A DNA stretch of 36,111 nucleotides from an uncultured Lachnospiraceae bacterium (GCA_947631985.1 CANRNK010000008.1:1-36111); one strand, 5' to 3'. Positions 1-8,600 are shown, counted from the stretch's first letter. Made by a program: numbers and translations. Notes: generated from the sequence alone by a model not told the origin.

Positions 1-969
1 GGAATGAGCGATTCTGTTGGTGGAATTGCCACATGGATGTATGAAGAGCTGACAATTGGAGATCAAAAAATTGAGCTCGAGAGTGAGATTACACAAAGAG
101 ATGCCTCGGAATACGCAAAAGAAGTAAAGGGACAACTGATTGGAGAATATGGCGTCGAGTTTGTGACAGATTCCAAGTCCAAATCGGGTATTCTGACGGT
201 CGTAGACAGGGGAAGCTTTGTTCATATGCAGAATACGCAGTTAAAGGAAATAGCCCTTGACCAGGAAGGGGTTGCTCTTTCTTATAAAATGGCACAAATG
301 CTGGAGGTTGACTTGTATGATATGATTTCCTGGCATAAGGTAGGAGATACAAAGTGGCAGAAGACAAGGGTGACGCAGATATACAGAAATCCAACAGCAC
401 AGGGGATGATGATGTCAAGACAGGCGTATGAAGCCCTTACCTATTCTTTTCAGGCTACTTCAATTCTGACGGATCTGTCATTAAAGTCCGATTTTACAGA
501 CAAACCAGGAATCAGAGCCGTTATGAATATTAAGGATATGAAGGATGACCTGAATGAAACATTGGAAATCATGGGGATGATGGTAGGAATTATGGTATCT
601 GGAGCAGGAATGCTTGGCATGATCGTGCTCTATAATCTGGGTGTTCTGTCCTTCGTCGAAAAAATGAGGGAGACAGCTACTTTAAAAGTGCTTGGATTTC
701 GTACCGGCCAGATCAAGAAGATATTACGGCTTCAGACCTTGATGATTACGACGATTGGAGTCATCATTGGCCTTCCACTTGGGAATCTGTTCCTGCGGGG
801 GCTGGTATCCAATATGCCAGAGAGCATGGATATGCTTCCCATTATTTTATTTCAATCCTATGTCTATGCAGCACTTGGTACTTTTGCAGTTGCAATCCTG
901 GTCAATCTGATGCTTTCTGGAAAAGTGAAAAAAATTGACATGGTAGATGCACTGAAAGGTCCTGAATAA
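1..969 (+). CDS. FtsX-type ABC transporter permease, C-terminal part (5' truncated by window edge)
   Basis: The reading frame is open at base 1, so this is the tail of a longer gene; the ATG at base 4 has no visible ribosome site and is probably internal. About 322 residues are visible. The first 180 or so look like an extracytoplasmic (MacB periplasmic core-like) domain. From about residue 190 there are hydrophobic segments typical of an FtsX domain, with the family sequence ETATLKVLGFRTGQIKKIL on the cytoplasmic loop and a final segment before VKKIDMVDALKGPE at the C terminus. Large FtsX permeases of this kind in clostridia usually pair with a LolD/MacB-like ATPase and export peptides or lipids, or regulate cell-wall enzymes. 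The ATPase should lie upstream, outside the window. Substrate unknown. Confidence 0.85.
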   Translation, partial: GMSDSVGGIATWMYEELTIGDQKIELESEITQRDASEYAKEVKGQLIGEYGVEFVTDSKSKSGILTVVDRGSFVHMQNTQLKEIALDQEGVALSYKMAQMLEVDLYDMISWHKVGDTKWQKTRVTQIYRNPTAQGMMMSRQAYEALTYSFQATSILTDLSLKSDFTDKPGIRAVMNIKDMKDDLNETLEIMGMMVGIMVSGAGMLGMIVLYNLGVLSFVEKMRETATLKVLGFRTGQIKKILRLQTLMITTIGVIIGLPLGNLFLRGLVSNMPESMDMLPIILFQSYVYAALGTFAVAILVNLMLSGKVKKIDMVDALKGPE

Positions 970-998
970 AGCGACATCATAAAGCGGCATCACCGATA

Positions 999-1073
999 AT
1001 TTATAAATAATTTATGGATGATGTGGTTGCAGTATGGTAGGATAAGAAGAAGCACTATTTATAAACTATTTAT
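999..1073. repeat. Two AT-rich direct repeats upstream of the SufC-like gene
   Basis: ATTTATAAATAATTTAT at 999-1015 recurs as ATTTATAAACTATTTAT at 1057-1073, 15 of 17 bases the same. Each copy contains a near-palindromic ATTTATAAA core. They lie in the 167-base gap between the ABC permease and the SufC-like gene, the natural place for that operon's promoter. A regulator site is an inference; chance AT-richness is the alternative. A weak inverted repeat (ACATCAT at 974-980, ATGATGT at 1018-1024) overlaps the first copy. Nothing else is recognisable in the gap. Confidence 0.4.
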
Positions 1074-1136
1074 AACAAAAAGCTGAAAACAGATAGCAAC
1101 AAAAAATAAAAACTGACAGGAAATGAGGTTTTCTAC

Positions 1137-1868
1137 ATGCTGAAGTTAGAAAAAATTTCATGGAAGGCGGAGGGCGGAAAAGATATTCTGCAAGACGTTA
1201 CCTTCCAGATACCAGAGAATAAATTTGTCGTGATTACCGGACCCAACGGGGGCGGTAAGACGACAACAGCGAAATTGATTGCGGGGCTGATGCCACCGAC
1301 TTCTGGCAAGATTACCTTCCAGGGAAAAGAAATCACCTCGCTGGATGCGACAGAACGTGCAAAAGCAGGAATTGGATATGCATTCCAACAGCCAGTCAGG
1401 TTCAAGGGCATCACAGTAAAAGAACTGATTGAAATTGCAACAGGACATAGTCTGTCAGAAAACGAAAGCTGTGCCATTCTGACGGAAGTTGGATTGTGTG
1501 CCAAAGAATACGTGAACAGAGAAGTCAACGACAGTCTGTCCGGAGGAGAAATTAAGAGAATCGAGATTGCAACTGTGTTGGCAAGAAGATCAAAGTTATC
1601 CGTGTTTGACGAGCCGGAGGCAGGAATTGATCTCTGGAGCTTTACGAGACTGATTGAGGTATTTACCAAACATAGGGAAGAACGTCAGGAAACCATGCTT
1701 GTCGTCTCCCACCAGGAACGACTACTTGAAATCGCAGATGAGATCATTGTGATTGCAAATGGAAGAGTCAGTGCACAGGGAAGCCGGGATGAAATTTTAC
1801 CAGGCTTGTTTGGAGAAAAGCGTAACTGCGCTCCCTGTCCGAAGAAGGAGATTGACGGATATGAATGA
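1137..1868 (+). CDS. SufC-like ABC ATPase of a minimal SUF (SMS-type) iron-sulfur system
   Basis: A 243-residue soluble ABC ATPase. Visible motifs are Walker A GPNGGGKTT (about residues 36-44), Q-loop FQQP, signature LSGGE, Walker B LSVFDEPEAGID and the H-loop VSH. The DEPEAGID variant is typical of SufC-like ATPases in anaerobes. It should form a complex with the scaffold encoded next to it and drive conformational change during Fe-S cluster assembly. The start ATG follows GAAATGAGG. Its last codons overlap the scaffold gene by 8 bases, so the two are translationally coupled. A CAPCPKK stretch with two cysteines lies near the C terminus and is unusual for SufC. No SufS, SufU or SufE is in the window, which fits the two-gene SMS (SmsCB) systems described in archaea and anaerobic bacteria. 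Function is family-based. Confidence 0.85.
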   Translation: MLKLEKISWKAEGGKDILQDVTFQIPENKFVVITGPNGGGKTTTAKLIAGLMPPTSGKITFQGKEITSLDATERAKAGIGYAFQQPVRFKGITVKELIEIATGHSLSENESCAILTEVGLCAKEYVNREVNDSLSGGEIKRIEIATVLARRSKLSVFDEPEAGIDLWSFTRLIEVFTKHREERQETMLVVSHQERLLEIADEIIVIANGRVSAQGSRDEILPGLFGEKRNCAPCPKKEIDGYE

Positions 1869-2775
1869 GACAACCAAAGCACTTATGAAGATAGTAACAG
1901 GCGTGGAAGGAGATTTGGAAGGGGCATATAATATCAGAGAAGATAGTGGATGTGCTGCCAGACATTCCACTGAACTTGTAAAAATAGAATCCAAAACAGA
2001 CCAACCAGGAATCGACATTACCATTGCACCCGGGGCAAAAGAATCCGTGTTTATTCCTGCTTTTGTGACACATGGAGAAATCACTGATCTGGTATATAAT
2101 GACTTTTTTATAGGAGAAGGAGCTGATATTACCATTATCGCAGGCTGTGGCGTTCATTCGGATGATCATGGGGATGCGGTTCATAATGGAATTCATCGTT
2201 TTTTTATCGGCAAGGATGCAAGGGTTCTCTATGTTGAGAAACATGTAGGAACTGGCGTCGGTACAGGTAAGAGAAGTATCAATCCAGTGACTGAGGTTGA
2301 AGTAGGTGAGAATGGGTATATGGAAATGGATACAACCCAGATCAAGAATGTAGATTCTACAGTAAGAACCACCAATGCAGTCCTTTTAAAAGGGGCCAAG
2401 CTAGTCATTAGAGAGCGTCTTATGACAGATGGAGACCAGCTTGCCGAGACGAACTTCAGGGTGGAAATGAACGGCGAAGATTCCAGCGTGGACCTGGTAT
2501 CCAGATCTGTAGCAAGGGGAAATTCAAAACAGACTCTCTATTCTAACATTGAAGGCAATGCAAAATGCAGTGGACATTCAGAATGTGATGCGATTATTAT
2601 GGATTATGCAACGGTCAACGCTGTGCCAGGACTTCTGGCCAACAATATTGATGCGGCGTTGATTCATGAAGCAGCAATTGGGAAAATCGCTGGCGAGCAG
2701 ATTATGAAATTGAAAACACTTGGTCTGACAGAAGCAGAAGCAGAAGAGAGAATCGTAAACGGATTCCTAAAATAG
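1861..2775 (+). CDS. SufB/SufD-family scaffold protein of the minimal SUF system
   Basis: The ATG at 1861 follows AAGGAG with about 10 bases spacing and overlaps the ATPase gene by 8 bases; an in-frame start further upstream inside that gene would be unsupported. The 304-residue product is shorter than E. coli SufB (about 495) and resembles the compact SmsB-type scaffolds. The middle is a repetitive beta-helix-like region. In the C-terminal third, the Cys in SECDAII and the His-Glu in LIHEAAIGKIAGEQ align, with nearly the same spacing, with Cys405 and His433-Glu434 of E. coli SufB, residues reported as essential for cluster assembly. A second Cys lies in KCSGH. It would assemble Fe-S clusters in the cytoplasm together with the upstream ATPase. 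Confidence 0.87.
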   Translation: MNETTKALMKIVTGVEGDLEGAYNIREDSGCAARHSTELVKIESKTDQPGIDITIAPGAKESVFIPAFVTHGEITDLVYNDFFIGEGADITIIAGCGVHSDDHGDAVHNGIHRFFIGKDARVLYVEKHVGTGVGTGKRSINPVTEVEVGENGYMEMDTTQIKNVDSTVRTTNAVLLKGAKLVIRERLMTDGDQLAETNFRVEMNGEDSSVDLVSRSVARGNSKQTLYSNIEGNAKCSGHSECDAIIMDYATVNAVPGLLANNIDAALIHEAAIGKIAGEQIMKLKTLGLTEAEAEERIVNGFLK

Positions 2776-2794
2776 ACAGGGAGAAGATCCTGGT

Positions 2795-3541
2795 ATGAAT
2801 GAATCAAAATTAGTCGACAGCATGTTAGATCTCGGTGAAATTCTATTCACTTCCGGTGCGGAAGTGAATCGAATCGAAGATACCCTGATGAGGGTGGGGG
2901 AAGCGTATGGTTTCCTGAGAGTGGATGTGCTTACGATTACAGCAAGTATTTTACTGACGGTTCATGCGCCGTCCGGGGCAATTATTACCCAGACGCGAAG
3001 GATTCGTAAAATGGAAATCAACATGGAGAAGGTCAGTCAGGCAAATGCCCTTTCCCGTTATATTTGTACTCACAAGCCGGAACTGGAATATGTGCAACAA
3101 CAACTTCAACAGATCAGGGAAATCAGTCATTATTCTGAAACGGTCATGTTGCTTGCCTATATTTGTGTTGCGGCATCTTTTACTGTGTTTTTTGGAGGAG
3201 GTATTCTGGATGCTTTTATTTCAGGCTGTTCGGCTGTGATTGTCAGAATCCTGATCCGGATTGGAAACCGGATTAAAATGAATCCCATCTTTCAAAATAT
3301 GATGTGTTCGGCGGCAGCAGGATTGATCGTTGTGGCGCTTCACAAAATAGGGTTTTCCATTGACGCTGACAGCATTGTGATTGGCAATGTCATGCTGTTA
3401 ATTCCGGGACTTGCACTCACCAGCTCCCTTCGGGATATTATTGGTGGAGATATGATCACAGGATTGCTGGTTATGACAGAAGCAATCTTAAAAGCGGTTG
3501 CGATTGCAATCGGCTTCACGGTCCTTTTGATTGGAGGGTAA
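2795..3541 (+). CDS. ThrE/YjjP-type exporter, large subunit (threonine/serine exporter family)
   Basis: A 248-residue protein. The cytoplasmic N-terminal part starts with the family signature FTSGAEVNRIEDTLMRVGEA (about residues 18-37). About four or five hydrophobic segments follow from residue 117 onward, including NVMLLIPGLALTSSLRDII. This matches the ThrE N-terminal (YjjP-like, formerly DUF1212) family. With the next gene it forms the split form of the ThrE exporter; single-chain ThrE exports threonine and serine in Corynebacterium, and E. coli YjjPB has been linked to succinate export. The substrate here is not known. The gene starts 19 bases after the scaffold gene and probably shares its transcript. 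Confidence 0.88.
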   Translation: MNESKLVDSMLDLGEILFTSGAEVNRIEDTLMRVGEAYGFLRVDVLTITASILLTVHAPSGAIITQTRRIRKMEINMEKVSQANALSRYICTHKPELEYVQQQLQQIREISHYSETVMLLAYICVAASFTVFFGGGILDAFISGCSAVIVRILIRIGNRIKMNPIFQNMMCSAAAGLIVVALHKIGFSIDADSIVIGNVMLLIPGLALTSSLRDIIGGDMITGLLVMTEAILKAVAIAIGFTVLLIGG

Positions 3542-4005
3542 TGGGAATGATGGGAGAATATTTTCTCAAAACAACAATGGCTGTGATTGGATCTCTTGGA
3601 TTTGCTGTTTTTTTTAATATCAAAGGAAAAAAACTGCTCGCAATTGCCCTTGGAAGTGCGATTTGTATGATGAGTTATTTTTTTGCTTTTTTTCATCTTC
3701 AGGATAAAGTATTCAGTATCTTAATCGGTGCGATTCTGGTATCAGGGATTGCAGAGATTACAGCCAGGATTATGAAAACTCCAGTCATCATTTTACTCGT
3801 ACCTATGGTGATTCCATTGGTTCCGGGAGGAGATCTCTACTACAGTATGCGCTACTTTATTCTGGGCAATACGCAGGAGTTTGGTATTAGTTTCCAGGTT
3901 ATGCTAAAAGAGGCGGCTGCGATTGGTTTTGGAATCATACTGGTATCCTTCCTGGTACAGGTTATCTTGAAAAGCAGAAAATATTGGATGGAAATCAGAA
4001 AATAA
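3541..4005 (+). CDS. ThrE_2/YjjB-type exporter, small subunit
   Basis: A 154-residue membrane protein with about four or five hydrophobic segments and the family sequence PVIILLVPMVIPLVPGGDLYY-like loop at about residues 80-100. The length agrees with YjjB (about 157). The ATG shares its first base with the stop codon of the large subunit (TAATG), a classic coupling for two subunits of one complex. The pair is predicted to be an inner-membrane exporter of small hydroxy amino acids or dicarboxylates. No terminator is visible after it, but a new promoter follows within 50 bases. Confidence 0.87.
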   Translation: MGMMGEYFLKTTMAVIGSLGFAVFFNIKGKKLLAIALGSAICMMSYFFAFFHLQDKVFSILIGAILVSGIAEITARIMKTPVIILLVPMVIPLVPGGDLYYSMRYFILGNTQEFGISFQVMLKEAAAIGFGIILVSFLVQVILKSRKYWMEIRK

Positions 4006-4024
4006 AGTGAAAATCTAAAAAACA

Positions 4025-4053
4025 TAGACAAAGATTCTGATAAAAGATATAAT
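4025..4053 (+). promoter_or_regulatory. Sigma-A-type promoter for the cyclic-di-GMP operon
   Basis: TAGACA (4025-4030), 17-base spacer, TATAAT (4048-4053), about 58 bases before the phosphodiesterase start. The -10 box lies inside a small inverted repeat, GATAAA...TTTATC (about 4039-4058), which could serve as an operator. One mismatch in the -35 box. Confidence 0.6.
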
Positions 4054-4110
4054 TTATCTATCTAATAAACTGCAACTTCTTAACCACACATCAGCCAAGT
4101 GAGGTGACTT

Positions 4111-6237
4111 ATGACGGACCAGGGGAAGAAAATGAAACAGGAAAAAAATGGAGACACAATTCAAGATAGAGAAGTTGAACTGCTCCACCAGGAGTATGAA
4201 TCTTTTGAAGAAATGAACAGCCAAGTGAGGCCTTTTTTTTCCACAGCGAAGTTGTTTCTTCTTTATGTGATATTTGGATGTCTATGGATTTTATTATCAG
4301 ATAGAGTTCTTTCCTGGATGGTTGGAACAGGGGAGAGGTATATTCAGTTCCAGTCTTATAAAGGGTGGTTTTATGTATTCATTACGGGTTTTGTGTTTGG
4401 TGTTTTTATTTATCATACATTGAAACTGTATAAGAACTCAATCGTGTCTGTTCTAAAGGGGTATGAAGAGCTAAGTGCGACCTATGAAGAACTGACTGCG
4501 ATGAATCAGGAGCTTGACGACCAGAATGCGATGCTCGAGGATCAAAAAGAAACGATTACTCTGAGCAACCAGAGATATCAGCTTGCAATCGAAGGATCTA
4601 AGGATGGGATCTGGGAATGGGATGTTGTGAAGGATCGCTATTATGTTTCGCAACGCTGGCGGGAATTATATAGTACCAATAAAAACACTATGGAGGCTGG
4701 AATTCGCTCCTTTGGTGTTCTTCTTTATCCTGGTGACTGGGAGAGAGTCTGGGAAGAACTAAAAAATTATATGGAATCCAGAGATGGAATTTATGAAAGC
4801 ACTTATCGGGTAATCAGCAAGTCGGGAGAAGTACGCTGGATTTTATCCAGAGGAAAAGGATACTGGGACAATGACGGAAAACCAGTCAGAATTGTTGGCT
4901 CTCACACTGATATGACACAGTTTTTTGAGATGGAAGAGAAGCTTAAGAAGCTTGCCTACTATGACCCGTTAACTGACTTGCCAAACAAGAATTATCTTGA
5001 AATTAAAAGTAAAGAATTTTCAGGCGAAAATGCGGAGTTTTCACTTGTAGTACTAGATATTGATGATTTTAAGACTTTAAATGATATGTATGGACATATT
5101 ATTGGCGACCGTTATATCAAGAATATAGCATCCCATCTTAACCATCAGAAGGCAAAAAATGAAATAGTAGCCCGAATCGGTGGTGGACAGTTTGCCATAT
5201 TGATACAAGGGGAAAATAATGCAGAGATGGGAACCAGAGTCAGAGAGATTATGGAATCCTTAAGGCAACCTTTGGAAATCGGGGAACAGACTTATTTTGG
5301 AAGCTGTAGTGGTGGAATGGCCTGTTATCCGTACCATGCAAGGGAATATGCTTTACTATTCCAGGCGGCAGAGATTGCGATGTATCTTCAAAAAGAAAAA
5401 GGAAAAGGAAATTATTCGATCTTTGAGCCAATCATGTTTGAGAACAGTCTGAGAATCATGGAGATGCGCAATGAACTGAGAATGGCGATTGACCAGAGTG
5501 AGTTTACCTTGCATTACCAGCCACAATATAATCTGATTTCTGGAGAGATGAGTGGCATGGAAGCATTGATTCGCTGGAATCATCCAGTAAAAGGGTTCAT
5601 TCCGCCGATGGAGTTTATTCCATTTTCCGAAAAAACAGGGCATATTACGCCAATTTCTTCGTGGGTACTGAAAACCGCTGTAATACAGAAACGGTTGTGG
5701 GAAGCGAAGGGATATAAACCCGCCAAGATGGCGGTCAATCTGTCGGGATACGTGATTACTGATGAAGAGAGCCTACAGAAAATCTGTGATGTCATAGAAG
5801 AACTGCAGATACAGCCAGATGAGCTGGAAATAGAAGTAACAGAGACAGCGGTCATGCTACAGTTGGATCAGGCAAAAGAAAGCCTGGAAAAACTGCGGGA
5901 AACGGGAATCAGTATCGCGATGGATGATTTTGGAACTGGATATTCGTCCCTGACCTACCTGCATAGTTTGCCCTTCGATATCGTGAAAATCGATCGGGAT
6001 TTCCTGAAAAACATAGTGAACAGTGAGGAAGAGAACGAAGAGAGTATTATGTATGAAACCGTAATCAGTATGGCTCATAATATGAAACTACGCGTTGTTG
6101 CAGAAGGGGTAGAGACAAAAGAACAAAAGGAATTCCTAATCAAACATCATTGCGATGTGGGGCAGGGGTACTATTTTGCGAGACCACTTCCTGCAAATGA
6201 AATGGAAAGACGATTAGAGGAAGAACTGAATGGATAA
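4111..6237 (+). CDS. Membrane PAS-GGDEF-EAL protein, probable cyclic-di-GMP phosphodiesterase
   Basis: A 708-residue protein. Two membrane segments (about 46-66 and 86-105) are followed by a coiled coil rich in EEL repeats (115-150), a PAS/PAC sensor (155-277), a GGDEF-type domain (about 285-440) and an EAL domain (455-700). The GGDEF motif reads GGGQF at 357-361 and no RxxD site precedes it, so cyclase activity is unlikely. The EAL domain keeps all expected catalytic residues: E484 of EAL, the Asn of AVNLSG, the Glu of EVTET, DDFGTGYSS, the Lys of VKIDRDF, AEGVET and the Gln of GQGYYF. It should hydrolyse cyclic di-GMP to pGpG. The decayed GGDEF may bind GTP as an activator, as in other tandem proteins (inference). 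It overlaps the next gene, a cyclase, by 8 bases. Confidence 0.93.
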   Translation: MTDQGKKMKQEKNGDTIQDREVELLHQEYESFEEMNSQVRPFFSTAKLFLLYVIFGCLWILLSDRVLSWMVGTGERYIQFQSYKGWFYVFITGFVFGVFIYHTLKLYKNSIVSVLKGYEELSATYEELTAMNQELDDQNAMLEDQKETITLSNQRYQLAIEGSKDGIWEWDVVKDRYYVSQRWRELYSTNKNTMEAGIRSFGVLLYPGDWERVWEELKNYMESRDGIYESTYRVISKSGEVRWILSRGKGYWDNDGKPVRIVGSHTDMTQFFEMEEKLKKLAYYDPLTDLPNKNYLEIKSKEFSGENAEFSLVVLDIDDFKTLNDMYGHIIGDRYIKNIASHLNHQKAKNEIVARIGGGQFAILIQGENNAEMGTRVREIMESLRQPLEIGEQTYFGSCSGGMACYPYHAREYALLFQAAEIAMYLQKEKGKGNYSIFEPIMFENSLRIMEMRNELRMAIDQSEFTLHYQPQYNLISGEMSGMEALIRWNHPVKGFIPPMEFIPFSEKTGHITPISSWVLKTAVIQKRLWEAKGYKPAKMAVNLSGYVITDEESLQKICDVIEELQIQPDELEIEVTETAVMLQLDQAKESLEKLRETGISIAMDDFGTGYSSLTYLHSLPFDIVKIDRDFLKNIVNSEEENEESIMYETVISMAHNMKLRVVAEGVETKEQKEFLIKHHCDVGQGYYFARPLPANEMERRLEEELNG

Positions 6238-7612
6238 GATTATTAATAAATTCCGACTTACCATACTCATCACCTTGATTCTGATGGCAGGTATCATTGT
6301 CGGTATTATTCACTTTCCTATGAGAAGCGAGCTTGAGAAAGAAACAATTCATAATTTTGAATTAGAAGCAAGACTCAATATGCAGATTCTGGAACAATAT
6401 ATTGAACTCTGCCTTCTGGGAACACGGTCACTTGCCAGTAGAACCGAGATTAGAAATCAGGCAGCAGAGTATTATGAAGGCAATGTGACATGGGAAGAAA
6501 TGACAGAGTATATTCAACCCAGATATATGGATGGACTTTCTTCTCTTCGCAATCTGGTGGGAGCCGCGAGAATCATTGATGGAAAAGAAGCGGTTTCATT
6601 TGGGAAGATTGAACTTTTTTCGGATGACTATACACGGATTCCAGAGGAAGATATGTACGTTCTGACGCATGAAAAAGACAGAATGACTTTGAAGGTCATG
6701 ATTCCTCTGTTTGACGAAACGAGATTCCTTGGCTATGACATGGTTTTATTTGATGCGACCAAGATTCTGGAAGAGATTGGGAAAACAGATTATAATTTCG
6801 CGATTTTTGGAAAATCAGAAATAGAACTTCTGACGGGAGAGGATACTTTGCTTGGATTTTCAGAAGGGAAATTATATCATAAGAATGGGAATACCTTCTA
6901 CATCAAAGAATTTGTATCAAGTGAGCAGTTTTATTACATTATTGTACCAGACAAATATCTCTATGCGCCTGTAGAAATGCTGAGTCTTCGGATTACACTG
7001 GTAGCATTGGTAGTGATTCTATCTGCAGTTCTTTACTCAAACTGGTATATTGTTGGGAAGGCAAGAGCCGTTCTTGAGATCACAGAAGAGAGCAGAATGA
7101 AATACAAAGAATATGCCATAAAAGATACCCTGACAGGTGCCTTTTCGAGACGCTATCTGGAAAAAGTAAGGCAGGAATGGGAAGCGGAAAGCGCTGCGGG
7201 AGTCTTGCAGGCATCGGTTACGTTTGTTGATATCGATGATTTCAAAGGATTGAATGATAGATACGGACATGATGTGGGAGATGAAGCACTCAAATATCTC
7301 GTGCGTGTGTTTAATGAAAACATACGAAGTGGAGATGTGTTAATTCGAAATGGTGGAGACGAATTCATCCTGATCTTAAAAGATTGTTATCTCTATAAAG
7401 CAACAGAAATTGTGACAAAGGTACAGGAAATCTTAAGAGAACATCCGGATTTTGCATATCCAGTTCATTTTTCCTACGGAATTTCCGAAATTACAGATAT
7501 GGCACATTACGATACAATGCTTCGGGAAGTAGATAGCAGAATGTATGAAAATAAAAAGGCAAAAAAGGTGAGCAGAGAATTTGCCGTGGAACATACTGAG
7601 CAGAAGGAATAA
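6230..7612 (+). CDS. Membrane diguanylate cyclase (GGDEF)
   Basis: A 460-residue protein with an N-terminal membrane segment (about 10-27), an extracytoplasmic sensor region of roughly 200 residues, a second membrane segment (about 240-265) and a C-terminal GGDEF domain. The active-site motif GGDEF (375-379) is intact, and the substrate loop DIDDFKGLNDRYGH is present. RSGD lies exactly five residues before GGDEF, matching the canonical RxxD product-inhibition site. It should make cyclic di-GMP from two GTP. The ATG lies inside the last codons of the phosphodiesterase gene, so opposing activities are made from one message, probably with linked translation. The sensor domain is not closely recognised (Cache-like is possible). 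Confidence 0.93.
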   Translation: MDKIINKFRLTILITLILMAGIIVGIIHFPMRSELEKETIHNFELEARLNMQILEQYIELCLLGTRSLASRTEIRNQAAEYYEGNVTWEEMTEYIQPRYMDGLSSLRNLVGAARIIDGKEAVSFGKIELFSDDYTRIPEEDMYVLTHEKDRMTLKVMIPLFDETRFLGYDMVLFDATKILEEIGKTDYNFAIFGKSEIELLTGEDTLLGFSEGKLYHKNGNTFYIKEFVSSEQFYYIIVPDKYLYAPVEMLSLRITLVALVVILSAVLYSNWYIVGKARAVLEITEESRMKYKEYAIKDTLTGAFSRRYLEKVRQEWEAESAAGVLQASVTFVDIDDFKGLNDRYGHDVGDEALKYLVRVFNENIRSGDVLIRNGGDEFILILKDCYLYKATEIVTKVQEILREHPDFAYPVHFSYGISEITDMAHYDTMLREVDSRMYENKKAKKVSREFAVEHTEQKE

Positions 7613-7640
7613 GTTTATTTTAGAAAGAAGATGATTTGCA

Positions 7641-8534
7641 TTGCAAAGTGACAAAAGACTTACGGAATGCTACCAAAAAGCATTGGCTGATAAAGATATC
7701 ATAAAAGTCACGGAAAATACCAGGATGGTATTTTTTAGTGATGTTCATAGAGGCGATAATAGCCTTGCGGATGAATTTGCGCATAATCAGACGATATTTG
7801 CTTATGCGTTAGAATATTACAACAAGCTTGGATATCATTACCTGGAACTTGGTGACGGAGATGAGTTGTGGGAATATAAGAAGTTTAGTCTGATCAGAAG
7901 TGCTCATAGTGACATTTTTTACTTGTTAAAGAAGTTCTATGATGATTCAAGGTTTACCTATTTTTATGGCAACCATAATATGATGTTCCGCAATCCGAAT
8001 AAAGTAAAAGAACTGCATCAGTTTTATGATGATTATCAGGATATTGAGACTTCTTTATTTCCAGGAATCAAGATTTATGAGAGCATGGTGCTCAAGGATG
8101 AAAAATCCCAGAAAGAAGTGTTGCTGGTACATGGTCATCAAGGTGACACAACGAATGATAAGTTATGGTTTGTCTCTTCTATCTTAGTAAGATATTTCTG
8201 GAGAAATATGCATGTAATTGGGCTGAAGAACCCAGCAAGTCCTTCCAAGAACCGTGTGAAACGGCATAAAATTGAAAAGCGATACACAAAATGGATCCAA
8301 AATCATGGTGTTGGGATTCTATGTGGGCATACACATCGTCCAAAACTACCGGATGCTGGTACACCACCCTATATGAATACAGGCTGCTGCATTCATCCGA
8401 GAGGAATTACCGGAATTGAACTGATTAATCGGGAATTCTATCTGGTGAACTGGTATATCAAAGGGGATGACTTTGGGCAATTAATCATTACACGAAAAAT
8501 TGTAAAAGGACCTCTGAAATTTGAGGATCTGTGA
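7641..8534 (+). CDS. Calcineurin-like metallophosphoesterase
   Basis: A 297-residue soluble protein with all metal-site blocks of the calcineurin-like phosphoesterase fold: FSDVHRGD (D-x-H), LGDGDELWE (GDxxD), YGNHNMM (GNH), VHGHQGD and CGHTHRPKLP. The spacing resembles the UDP-diacylglucosamine hydrolase/MPP subgroup, but that lipid substrate is not expected in this organism, so the substrate is unknown. The start is probably TTG at 7641, because the next in-frame Met lies directly before the first metal motif. A 6-codon ATG frame (7631-7651) overlaps this start in another frame. It follows the diguanylate cyclase by 28 bases with no terminator, so it may be co-transcribed with the cyclic-di-GMP genes. 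Confidence 0.85.
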   Translation: MQSDKRLTECYQKALADKDIIKVTENTRMVFFSDVHRGDNSLADEFAHNQTIFAYALEYYNKLGYHYLELGDGDELWEYKKFSLIRSAHSDIFYLLKKFYDDSRFTYFYGNHNMMFRNPNKVKELHQFYDDYQDIETSLFPGIKIYESMVLKDEKSQKEVLLVHGHQGDTTNDKLWFVSSILVRYFWRNMHVIGLKNPASPSKNRVKRHKIEKRYTKWIQNHGVGILCGHTHRPKLPDAGTPPYMNTGCCIHPRGITGIELINREFYLVNWYIKGDDFGQLIITRKIVKGPLKFEDL

Positions 8535-8566
8535 ATAATTTCCTATAGAAAAATCAAAGAAAAAAA

Positions 8567-8595
8567 TGGATATGCAAGGATGCATATGATATAAT
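8567..8595 (+). promoter_or_regulatory. Predicted promoter for the HAD gene
   Basis: TGGATA (8567-8572), 17-base spacer, TATAAT (8590-8595). The spacer contains an inverted repeat, ATATGC (8570-8575) and GCATAT (8582-8587), which could be an operator. The same TGGATA-17-TATAAT arrangement is seen before the chemotaxis gene at 28992-29020. Confidence 0.5.
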
Positions 8596-8600
8596 AAAAT

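Noticed and set aside
1133..1669. Long open frame on the minus strand opposite the SufC-like gene
   Set aside because: It is antisense to a gene with all ABC motifs, has no ribosome site, and its translation has no recognisable domain.
1753..1860. Earlier in-frame start for the SufB/D-like gene inside the ATPase gene
   Set aside because: ATG 1861 has a well-spaced AAGGAG and fits the family N terminus; the extension would code nonsense in the ATPase's other frame.
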